10,541 bases of DNA. Source: Spirochaetia bacterium (GTDB lineage: Bacteria; Spirochaetota; Spirochaetia; Treponematales; Breznakiellaceae). Position numbers and translations under genes: made by a program. Shown piece after piece: positions 1-5,570 of this stretch; the first letter of the stretch is position 1, and every line of letters starts with the position of its first letter. The notes under the pieces are model-generated. The model did no database searches. It worked only from the letters and a program-made list of their open reading frames with translations, and had not been told where the DNA came from. The stretch is from positions 1 to 10,541 of the forward strand of contig BNUY01000112.1 of the NCBI GenBank assembly GCA_025997715.1, given 5' to 3'.

Positions 1-13
1 ACTCATACTGTCT

Positions 14-41
14 CACTCTTCCCCTACACGACGCTCTTCCG
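14..41 (+). other. Illumina TruSeq read-1 adapter remnant (artefact)
   Basis: This 28-base stretch matches the inner part of the standard Illumina TruSeq universal/read-1 adapter (from CACTCTTTCCC to GCTCTTCCG) at 27 of 28 positions. The single difference is C for T at base 21. After base 41 the exact adapter ending (GATCT) is not continued; the sequence reads TTCAGATCG instead. A match this long in natural DNA is very unlikely, so this is almost certainly library-derived sequence left at a contig end. It should be trimmed rather than annotated as biology. Confidence 0.9.
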
Positions 42-113
42 TTCAGATCGTCGATCCGATGTTCAAGTGTTTCGGTTTCTTGTTCAAGTGTTTTCGGAAT
101 TAGCGTTCAAGTC
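42..113. repeat. Unexplained junction with GTTCAAGT repeats
   Basis: Between the adapter remnant and the first recognisable protein sequence, the octamer GTTCAAGT starts at 61, 82 and 105, with spacings of 21 and 23 bases. The first two copies sit in near-identical contexts (TGTTCAAGTG, then TTTCGG or TTTTCGG). The stretch encodes nothing recognisable, and a TAG at 101-103 closes the frame of the downstream gene. Lying directly beside an adapter, it is most simply further technical sequence or an assembly error at a contig end. I cannot exclude a genuine short repeat. Confidence 0.45.
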
Positions 114-475
114 CGCCGGAATACGCAGGGGTGTTTTACACGTCGATGTATGCACGAGACATGACACGCTATAGCGAACGGCAGCATATTGTACATTTTG
201 GCCCAACCGCGGGGTATTCATATACATGGATACTGCCGCATGGGATGTTCTTGAATGCAGGAATAACTATTGGCACAAACGTAGGTATAGATATCAATGA
301 ACCACAAATACTATTTATCCCCCAGGTAAACCCTAAAATTACCTTTGGATATCACCATTCTTCATGGTCTGTCAATGCAGTAATGGGCTGCAATGCATCG
401 GTACTGTTATGGAACAATGATTTTGATATAGCAGCCCCTGCTACCATGGGCGTTACATTTTCAAAGCGTTTTTAA
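104..475 (+). CDS. 3' part of an outer-membrane-like protein (DUF4421-like), 5' end missing
   Basis: The open frame runs from just after a TAG at 101-103 to TAA at 473-475. A GTG at 131 gives a 114-residue protein, but the preceding codons (SPPEYAGVFYTSM) already read like part of the protein. The GTG is therefore probably internal, and the true 5' end was lost at the contig edge. The sequence alternates polar and hydrophobic residues as beta-barrel strands do. It contains a GPTAGYSYTW block followed by a Gly-rich strand, and it ends in GVTFSKRF, a C-terminal Phe typical of outer-membrane barrel proteins recognised by the BAM complex. The GYxYTW pattern recalls the DUF4421 family; that assignment rests on recall, not a search. 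No signal peptide is visible because the N-terminus is absent. The gene is visibly AT-richer than the chaperone genes downstream. Confidence 0.5.
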   Translation, partial: RSSPPEYAGVFYTSMYARDMTRYSERQHIVHFGPTAGYSYTWILPHGMFLNAGITIGTNVGIDINEPQILFIPQVNPKITFGYHHSSWSVNAVMGCNASVLLWNNDFDIAAPATMGVTFSKRF

Positions 476-550
476 TACTATGCCGATGTCCACCTGCTGC
501 CGGACATACTGCAAAAGCTGATAGATGCGGGAGGGGGGTGATAGAAAAAC

Positions 551-643
551 ATGCTAATCAAGGTGCTTGGCACAGTTTTTGCTGTATTGCCTAATACGTA
601 TTTTCTCCCTCTTGCAAATGCCTTCTCTTATGCGATATGCTAA
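551..643 (+). CDS. Possible 30-residue hydrophobic small ORF upstream of the chaperone operon
   Basis: ATG at 551 to TAA at 641-643 encodes 30 residues, starting MLIKVLGTVFAVLP and ending ANAFSYAIC. This is one hydrophobic segment preceded by a single Lys. A purine-rich GAGGGGGG lies at 531-538, about 12 bases before the ATG, which is longer than usual spacing. The ORF is in the same frame as the GrpE-like gene, and only 12 bases separate its stop from that gene's ATG. It could be a leader peptide or small membrane peptide whose translation delivers ribosomes to the poorly marked downstream start. It may equally be chance, since ORFs of this size are common. Confidence 0.22.
   Translation: MLIKVLGTVFAVLPNTYFLPLANAFSYAIC
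567..595 (+). promoter_or_regulatory. Weak candidate promoter for the chaperone operon
   Basis: TTGGCA (567-572) and CCTAAT (590-595) are separated by 17 bases, matching the sigma70 consensus at 5 and 4 of 6 positions. A second candidate is TTGCAA (612-617) with TATGCT (636-641) and an 18-base spacer, 4 of 6 at each box. The second would start transcription only ~8 bases before the ATG at 656 and give a near-leaderless mRNA. Neither is compelling. No CIRCE element (TTAGCACTC-N9-GAGTGCTAA) of the HrcA heat-shock regulon is visible here. Confidence 0.22.
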
Positions 644-655
644 GCCTACCGCACC

Positions 656-1291
656 ATGCTGGATTTTGAGACAGAACTAAACAAACTGCTTTCCCGTGAA
701 ACTGAACCGCTCCCCGGGTATGAATTTGCCCAGACGGTGGAAATGGCTGCCCTTGGGCAGGATCTGGCATCTCTTGGGAAAGAGCTGTTGGAGGATCTTC
801 AAAAAAAACAAGCCGATGTTTCCCTGCAGGTCGAAGAAATTTACGATCTGCTTAAAGAGCAGAACACGAAAGGATTACAGGAGGCTTTGGAGGCGGAAAA
901 AAACCGGGCGGATACCTTGGCTCATACGGCTATTGCCCTGTGCGATCTTCTTGAGGATTTTTGTGCCTATGCCCGTCTTAGCGGCAGTGAAGAGCTGAAA
1001 CATCAGGCGGACATCCTCTGGACTCAATCCGGGCATCTTCTCATCAATAACAATATTGTCCGCTTTGGTGAGGAGGGGCAGTCCCTTAATCCGCAGATCC
1101 ATAGGGTTCAGAAAGGGGTGGAATCGCCCCTCCCGCGGGAACAGGTGCTGGAGGTGCTGCAAAGCGGGTATGTGTATAAAAACGCCCTTGTCCGCAAAGC
1201 CGCCGTTGTGGTGAGCTTGGGAACCGACGGACCTACAGCGTCCGATGGTTCCTTAGGACAAGATGAATGGGAGGATAAAGAGTATGAGTAG
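656..1291 (+). CDS. Divergent GrpE-like nucleotide exchange factor
   Basis: This 211-residue protein has the GrpE plan. A long polar helical region (about 36-85) is suited to a coiled-coil dimer, followed by a helical middle and a C-terminal beta domain (about 140-190). The GrpE C-terminal signature is recognisable: LNPQIHRVQ at 144-152 (family FDPxxHEAV), then VLEVLQSGYVYKNALVRKAAV at 164-184 (family VxxVLQKGYxLxxxxLRPAxV). The canonical Arg-Pro is replaced by Arg-Lys at 180-181, so it is divergent. GrpE proteins release ADP from Hsp70; here the partner is presumably the Hsp70 encoded immediately downstream. An in-frame TAA at 641-643 limits the N-terminus, so ATG 656 is the first usable start, but no clear Shine-Dalgarno precedes it. 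Residues 189-211 form an acidic, probably disordered tail. The stop overlaps the next gene by 8 bases. Its separation from a canonical dnaK suggests an accessory paralogue. Confidence 0.75.
   Translation: MLDFETELNKLLSRETEPLPGYEFAQTVEMAALGQDLASLGKELLEDLQKKQADVSLQVEEIYDLLKEQNTKGLQEALEAEKNRADTLAHTAIALCDLLEDFCAYARLSGSEELKHQADILWTQSGHLLINNNIVRFGEEGQSLNPQIHRVQKGVESPLPREQVLEVLQSGYVYKNALVRKAAVVVSLGTDGPTASDGSLGQDEWEDKEYE
1269..1275 (+). promoter_or_regulatory. Shine-Dalgarno fixing the Hsp70 start
   Basis: GGGAGGA ends 8 bases before ATG 1284 and lies inside the 3' end of the GrpE-like gene. This favours ATG 1284 over the in-frame ATG at 1263. The resulting N-terminus, MSRIVGIDLG, also aligns exactly with the usual Hsp70 start. 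Confidence 0.75.
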
Positions 1292-2987
1292 AATAGTCGG
1301 TATAGACCTGGGAACATCCACTTCGGAAATTGCCTGTATCATTGACGGGGCGCCTAAGCTCATCCCGAACTCACGGGGTAAGCTGGTTACCCCTTCGGTG
1401 GTGCATATCGGGCAGGACGGCGCCGTTCTGGTGGGGGAGGAAGCGGCGGAGTATCTGTTTACCCGTCCCGACTGCACCTTTATGGAGGTAAAGCGGCTCA
1501 CCGGCGGGGATGAAACCCTCAAAGCCCACGGGAAAGAGTACCGGCCTGAGGAAATCCAGGCTATGCTTTTGAAGTATCTTGTCCAATGCGCGGAAACCTT
1601 TTTAAAGGAAAAAATTGACCGCGCGGTGATCACCGTCCCGGCGTACTTTACCGATGTGCAGCGGCGGGCAACCTCAAAGGCGGGGGAGCTTGCGGGTCTG
1701 CAGGTTGAGCGTATCATCAACGAGCCGACGGCGGCGGCGCTGGACTACGGCCTTTCAAACCTGCGGGAATGTAAAAACGTGCTGGTCTATGATCTTGGCG
1801 GCGGGACCCTTGATGTCACCGCGCTTGAACTTTTTGAAGGGATCATCGACGTAAAGGCAAGCTGCGGTAACAATCACCTGGGGGGTAAAGATTTTGATGA
1901 AATCATCATGCGCCATCTGGCCGAAAGTTTTTCTCCATCGGGTTCGGTAGAGGATGCGCGGGCGAACATGCGGCTTAAAAAAGCGGCGGAGGACTGTAAA
2001 ATTGCCCTAAGTACGGAAAATGAATATCAGGTGTCCCTTCCCTTCCTTTTGACCAACGCGGACGGCAAGCCGGTTTCGGTGGAAAAAACGGTGACCCGCG
2101 CCGACTTTGAGGAATGGGTGTCGGAGAAGGTGGAATCGACAAAGGAGCCCATGGAAAGCGCCCTTAGGGACGCGGGGCTTGAAAACGCCGACCTGCATCT
2201 GGTGCTTTTGGTGGGCGGCTCCACCCGAATCCCCTGTGTAAAACGGCTGGTGGAGAGTACCCTGGGCACGGTTACCCGCTCCCTGGTGGACCCCGATTTG
2301 ACGGTGGCACGGGGCGCGGCGATTCAGGCGGGGCTTTTAGAGGGCAGTATTAACAATGAGGACCTGGTGCTGACCGATGTATGCCCCTACACTCTGGGCA
2401 CGGCGCCCCTGTCGGATGGCTTGTTCGGCAAGCGGAAGGTCTTCGATCCCCTCATCCCCCGGAATACCACCATCCCGGTGGAAAAATCGAAACTTTATAA
2501 TACGGCGGTGGATTACCAGACCAGTGTGGTAATTGATGTCTATCAGGGGGAATCTTCGGACCCGGAAAACAACGAACGCCTCGGCGAGGTGCGTCTCGAA
2601 GGAATTCCCCCGGCCAAACAGGGGAAAGAGCCGGTGGAAGTAACCTTCGGCTATGATATGAATGGCATATTACAAGTCAGGGCAAGCGTGGTGTCCACCG
2701 GCAAGCAGGTTTCCGCCGAAATCAATACGGCGGGGGTAAAGGCCAAGGAGGCGGTGGATGTAAGCCGGTGGGAGACAGCCGAAGGTGCAAAGCAGAACAG
2801 GCCGCTGATACGGAAAGCGGAAAAAATTATCAATGCGGGTAGGGACTTTGGCGGTGATATAGAACTCCTTGTGGAGCGTCTCAAGGAATCACTGATCCTT
2901 GGAAACGGGGAACAGACAGAAGAAATCCGCGAACAATTGCGGTCCATGCTTGATATTTTTGAAAAGGTGGAGAAGTTACTGTCGTGA
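1284..2987 (+). CDS. Accessory Hsp70 chaperone (DnaK/HscC-like) with shortened lid
   Basis: The protein has 567 residues, against roughly 610-640 for DnaK. The ATPase domain (1 to ~355) is complete in its motifs: phosphate-1 loop GIDLGTSTS at 6-14, catalytic Lys70 in EVKR, NEPTAAALDYG at 146-156, phosphate-2 loop YDLGGGTLDV at 169-178, and adenosine motif VGGSTRIP at 310-317. Compared with DnaK it is about 24 residues shorter between Lys70 and the NEPTAAA motif, a trait that recalls HscC-type Hsp70s. The interdomain linker reads DLVLTD (360-365), near the DnaK DVLLLD. A beta-sandwich substrate-binding domain spans about 366-490. The helical lid is only about 62 residues (506-567), where DnaK has about 130, and the disordered tail is absent. 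It should be an ATP-dependent cytoplasmic chaperone. ATGAGTAG overlaps the GrpE-like stop by 8 bases, and GTGA overlaps the next gene by 4, so the genes are translationally coupled. Confidence 0.93.
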   Translation: MSRIVGIDLGTSTSEIACIIDGAPKLIPNSRGKLVTPSVVHIGQDGAVLVGEEAAEYLFTRPDCTFMEVKRLTGGDETLKAHGKEYRPEEIQAMLLKYLVQCAETFLKEKIDRAVITVPAYFTDVQRRATSKAGELAGLQVERIINEPTAAALDYGLSNLRECKNVLVYDLGGGTLDVTALELFEGIIDVKASCGNNHLGGKDFDEIIMRHLAESFSPSGSVEDARANMRLKKAAEDCKIALSTENEYQVSLPFLLTNADGKPVSVEKTVTRADFEEWVSEKVESTKEPMESALRDAGLENADLHLVLLVGGSTRIPCVKRLVESTLGTVTRSLVDPDLTVARGAAIQAGLLEGSINNEDLVLTDVCPYTLGTAPLSDGLFGKRKVFDPLIPRNTTIPVEKSKLYNTAVDYQTSVVIDVYQGESSDPENNERLGEVRLEGIPPAKQGKEPVEVTFGYDMNGILQVRASVVSTGKQVSAEINTAGVKAKEAVDVSRWETAEGAKQNRPLIRKAEKIINAGRDFGGDIELLVERLKESLILGNGEQTEEIREQLRSMLDIFEKVEKLLS

Positions 2988-3460
2988 CACGGACGTCATT
3001 CCGGCAGGCCCTTGCCCATCGCTATTACCGGCTGGGTCTGGCGGCGGCAAAACAGCGGCATGTAAGCACGGCGCTTCGCTATGCAGGGTGCGCCTCCGTC
3101 CTGGATCCGGAAAACAGTGATACTGCGTACCTGGCGGAAATTTGCCGGCACGAGCTTGGCGGCAGCCTTACTGAAGAACAAATACCGGGGGAGGCCGCCG
3201 CTCTTATAAAACAAAAAAGCTGGTCTAAGGCCGCGCGGCTTTTGAGGAAGGTTCAGGATCAAAGTGTGCGGCTTCTTGCTATGCAGGGCTGCCTGTGGGC
3301 GCTGGCAAAACGCCGCGCGTTGTCGGCAGATTACTTCGTCAGGGTGCTGGCAAAGGATTCCGGGAACCCTCTTGCGCTGGAGGCCTTGACGGAACTCGGC
3401 CCGGTGCAGGACGGCTCGCTGCATAAAATCTTTAGGAGCTTATTTTGCAGGACCTCTTGA
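2984..3460 (+). CDS. Small TPR-like helical protein of the chaperone operon
   Basis: This 158-residue protein starts at GTG 2984, overlapping the Hsp70 TGA as GTGA. A purine-rich AGGTGGAG at 2965-2972 could serve as its ribosome site. Residues 13-58 read like a TPR unit and its capping helix ([20 protein letters not shown], then [14 protein letters not shown]). Residues 68-91 and 96-137 repeat the same Ala/Leu-rich helical-pair pattern ending near a DSGNP turn. There is no signal peptide, membrane segment or catalytic motif. TPR scaffolds usually bind peptides or partner proteins, and its place between Hsp70 and the J-like protein suggests an adaptor or client-recognition role. That role is inferred only from context. 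Its stop lies 16 bases inside the next gene. Confidence 0.65.
   Translation: MTRTSFRQALAHRYYRLGLAAAKQRHVSTALRYAGCASVLDPENSDTAYLAEICRHELGGSLTEEQIPGEAAALIKQKSWSKAARLLRKVQDQSVRLLAMQGCLWALAKRRALSADYFVRVLAKDSGNPLALEALTELGPVQDGSLHKIFRSLFCRTS
3434..3438 (+). promoter_or_regulatory. Shine-Dalgarno fixing a TTG start
   Basis: AGGAG lies 6 bases before TTG 3445, inside the upstream TPR gene. It supports TTG 3445 as the start of the J-like protein. No in-frame ATG precedes the J-like domain, so a later start would delete most of it. Confidence 0.7.
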
Positions 3461-4842
3461 CGGACCTCTTTAATGAAGGAAAGTTAAACTATTACCAAAT
3501 ACTGGGTGTAGAAAAGACCGCCGGGGATGAAGAAATAAAGCGGGCCTATTTCAGTATGGTGCGTAAATTTCAACCCGGCAGTTCCCCCGAAAAATTTAAG
3601 GAGATCCGTACCGCCTACGAAACCCTTAAGGATTCAAAAAAACGCGCCGAGTACGATGCGGTAGGTGAGTTGCCCGCTTCCATGGCGCCGCTTTTTAACG
3701 AAGCGCAATGGTTTGATCACCAGGGCAGACACGGGAAGGCGGCAGAATTCTATCAACTAATATTGAAACGCCACCCTGAATTGGACAATGTGCGGGAACA
3801 ATACGCAAAATCCCTGACCCAGGATCAAAAAACCGGTAAGGCAGCCGAAGTTTGGGAGGAGCTTTGCAGGCGGAATCCCGCTAATGCCATTTATTCAGAA
3901 AGACTTTCTGAATGTTATTTAGCCCGGGGCTGGCACAAGAAGGCCGAGGCTGAGGTAAAACGCGCACTCACCCTTGCCCCTTCCTCGGTGGATGCATGGG
4001 TGCTTCTGATTAATTGCATTGCTGAAAGAGGGCGTAACGCTCCTGATCGGGACATAGAGCAAAGTGAACTGAAAACCACTATTCGTGAGGCATTGACGGT
4101 AATTAAAGAAGTTAAGGGACATGAGCGGAAAAAAATCTATCTGTATACCTATGCCTTTATTCTGTTTTCCGATCTGGACCGGCATGTTTCAGGCGGCTAT
4201 TTAGAGGAGATTGTCCGTCTGATACGTGAGGGCGGACGGGAAGCCCGGGAAGAAGGCCTGAAGGCCTTCGTACAAATACTTGACCATGTTCCGATTTTTA
4301 TTTTAGGGCTTTTTTATAACGAGATAAAAAAAATAACGGAGCTGCTGCCGGAACTCATGGTCGAGCGGAAAAAAGGACCAAACCCGGTCAGGGTGCGTAT
4401 TGAGAAGATTCGAACACGGTATGAAATTGAAAATCTTTCCAAAAAAGGGTTCTCCGAGATTTTTTGCGATCTTTTCAGGTTGCTGACGGCAGACTTTGAA
4501 GATGACGACGATGAGATCGAACTCGCTGCCATGGAGTTTGAAATTCTTGAAAAGAAAAGCACCTACGATCCGCAGCTTAGGCGTCTAAGAGAAGAATTTC
4601 CGGAACTTTTCGCACTGCATAGTGCTTTTTTTAATCAAGCGCTGCGCACCAAGGACCCCGAAAAAATGCTGTATCAGCGGGGTAAAAAGGTTCAGAAGTA
4701 CCAACGCGACTCCGGTACTTTTGATGAACACCCGGAAGACGCCCCCGAACAACCGATCCGCCGTGCCGAACCGAAAATAGGCCGCAATGATCCCTGTCCC
4801 TGCGGCAGCGGAAAAAAATACAAAAAATGCTGCGGGGCATGA
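3445..4842 (+). CDS. J-like domain / TPR / SEC-C protein lacking the HPD motif
   Basis: The 465-residue protein has three parts. Residues 14-74 form a J-domain-like fold: [22 protein letters not shown], a second basic helix MVRKF, then [21 protein letters not shown]. The HPD tripeptide needed to stimulate Hsp70 ATPase is replaced by Gln-Pro-Gly at 43-45 (codons at 3571-3579). Residues ~80-200 hold about three TPR-type helical pairs, including [14 protein letters not shown] and [14 protein letters not shown] helical middle follows, with an acidic patch at 350-357. The last residues form a SEC-C zinc motif, [13 protein letters not shown], with Cys451, Cys453, Cys462 and Cys463 (C-x-C-x8-C-C). 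SEC-C modules are known from SecA tails and diverse bacterial proteins. The gene likely encodes a cytoplasmic co-chaperone or scaffold for the adjacent Hsp70, but classical J activity is doubtful. Its stop is 2 bases from the convergent TetR gene's stop. Confidence 0.85.
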   Translation: MQDLLTDLFNEGKLNYYQILGVEKTAGDEEIKRAYFSMVRKFQPGSSPEKFKEIRTAYETLKDSKKRAEYDAVGELPASMAPLFNEAQWFDHQGRHGKAAEFYQLILKRHPELDNVREQYAKSLTQDQKTGKAAEVWEELCRRNPANAIYSERLSECYLARGWHKKAEAEVKRALTLAPSSVDAWVLLINCIAERGRNAPDRDIEQSELKTTIREALTVIKEVKGHERKKIYLYTYAFILFSDLDRHVSGGYLEEIVRLIREGGREAREEGLKAFVQILDHVPIFILGLFYNEIKKITELLPELMVERKKGPNPVRVRIEKIRTRYEIENLSKKGFSEIFCDLFRLLTADFEDDDDEIELAAMEFEILEKKSTYDPQLRRLREEFPELFALHSAFFNQALRTKDPEKMLYQRGKKVQKYQRDSGTFDEHPEDAPEQPIRRAEPKIGRNDPCPCGSGKKYKKCCGA

Positions 4843-4844
4843 TT

Positions 4845-5402
4845 TTATTCCAGCCGGTTCAATTTGAGGATCATCCGTGCTAACTGTTCCTTGGGAATAT
4901 TCATGCCGTTTTTTACCCATTGCTGAATCACCGCGACGCTGCCGTTCAGGGCAAAGGTGATGTAGTATTCTTTGGCGGTATCGTCAAGTATTTCGTCCTT
5001 TTTGAATTGCAGCATCCCCTCTTGCTGTATAAAGCTGAATACTTTCTGCTGAAATTTGATTTCACCCTGCTCATTAAACAAAACCTGCAGCCAGTTCACG
5101 TTGGTGGAAATAAGATCCAGGGCCTCTTCCGTTATCCCTAACACCGCCTCTTTGCCGGATTGAAAGCGATGCCGGTTTTTCATCTCTTCGAGTAATGCCA
5201 GGGCATCCGCTTCTATTTCCTTCAAAAGGGCGTACTGATCCTGGTAATGGGCGTAAAAGGTTGAACGGTTAATGTCCGCACGGGCGCAGAGTTCCTTGAT
5301 CGAGATGGCCGAAATGGACTGGGACTGGAGCAATTCCATGAGGCTTTCGGTCAACACTTTTTTGGTATAGCGGACTTTACGGTTTTCCTTTGATTTTTCC
5401 AT
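4845..5402 (-). CDS. TetR/AcrR-family transcriptional repressor
   Basis: This 185-residue protein has the TetR plan: a basic N-terminus, then a helix-turn-helix at about 31-60 reading SIKELCARADINRSTFYAHY, where the INRSTFYxHY recognition-helix pattern is diagnostic. An all-helical ligand-binding and dimerisation domain (about 65-185) ends in KEQLARMILKLNRLE. The ATG at 5402 is preceded by AAGGAAGG (rc of 5407-5414), a strong Shine-Dalgarno 4 bases away. The gene is transcribed divergently from the RND operon across a 168-bp control region carrying two matching inverted repeats. The expected role is therefore repression of the export operon, relieved by a small hydrophobic ligand, and possibly autoregulation. 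The ligand cannot be read from sequence. I could not identify a convincing promoter for this gene. Confidence 0.92.
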   Translation of the reverse strand: MEKSKENRKVRYTKKVLTESLMELLQSQSISAISIKELCARADINRSTFYAHYQDQYALLKEIEADALALLEEMKNRHRFQSGKEAVLGITEEALDLISTNVNWLQVLFNEQGEIKFQQKVFSFIQQEGMLQFKKDEILDDTAKEYYITFALNGSVAVIQQWVKNGMNIPKEQLARMILKLNRLE

Positions 5403-5462
5403 TTTTCCTTCCTTTTTTCAAAACATTCCAACACTTTTCAGAAAGATACCGGGAAACCAACA

Positions 5463-5477
5463 CCAACAGGTTGTTGT
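5463..5477. promoter_or_regulatory. TetR operator-like inverted repeat, copy 1
   Basis: CCAACAGGTTGTTGT contains CAAC-N5-GTTG, with arms extended by a further A/T pair (CAACA/TGTTG). It shares 12 of 15 bases with the copy at 5501-5515, centre to centre 38 bp. An additional CCAACA directly precedes it (5457-5462). The position between the divergent repressor and transporter genes fits an operator for the adjacent TetR protein. Confidence 0.6.
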
Positions 5478-5500
5478 GTTTGAATTGCGACATATTTAAA

Positions 5501-5515
5501 CCAACTGTCTGTTGT
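5501..5515. promoter_or_regulatory. TetR operator-like inverted repeat, copy 2
   Basis: CCAACTGTCTGTTGT is the second CAAC-N5-GTTG element. Its 3' end overlaps the first four bases of the -35 hexamer (5512-5517) of the RND operon promoter. A repressor bound here would compete with RNA polymerase. Confidence 0.6.
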
Positions 5516-5540
5516 AATCCCATCTTAGCGTCACTATAGT
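5512..5540 (+). promoter_or_regulatory. Sigma70-type promoter of the RND export operon
   Basis: TTGTAA (5512-5517) and TATAGT (5535-5540) are separated by exactly 17 bases, matching the consensus boxes at 4 and 5 of 6 positions. Transcription would begin near 5547, giving a leader of about 24 bases that contains the ribosome site AGGGGA (5561-5566), 4 bases before ATG 5571. The -35 box overlaps operator copy 2, consistent with direct repression. Confidence 0.55.
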
Positions 5541-5570
5541 CACCAATAAAGAAAGTATCAAGGGGAAGAA

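Noticed and set aside
480..541. Short reading frame ending in LPDILQKLIDAGGG after the first gene
   Set aside because: Only about 20 codons, no start with ribosome site and no family I recognise. It may be a decayed coding remnant but cannot be supported.
569..591. Imperfect hairpin GGC-ACAG...CTGT-GCC upstream of the chaperone operon
   Set aside because: The arms are 3-4 bases and out of register, too weak to call as a regulator site or terminator.
1263..1283. Upstream ATG at 1263 as the Hsp70 start (7 extra residues)
   Set aside because: GGGAGGA at 1269-1275 is spaced for ATG 1284, and MSRIVGIDLG aligns with the standard Hsp70 N-terminus, so 1263 is less likely.
1253..1720. 155-residue open frame on the minus strand over the Hsp70 gene
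   Set aside because: Antisense shadow of a strongly conserved ATPase domain; no motif and no ribosome site.
4252..4269. Inverted repeat GAAGGCCT-GA-AGGCCTTC
   Set aside because: It lies inside the J-like/TPR/SEC-C coding sequence, has only a 2-base centre and no following T-run, and is explained by codons for EGLKAF. Not a terminator.
5403..5520. Promoter for the TetR gene
   Set aside because: Several TTGG-type boxes occur on the minus strand, but none has a good -10 at 16-18 bases, so no call was made.
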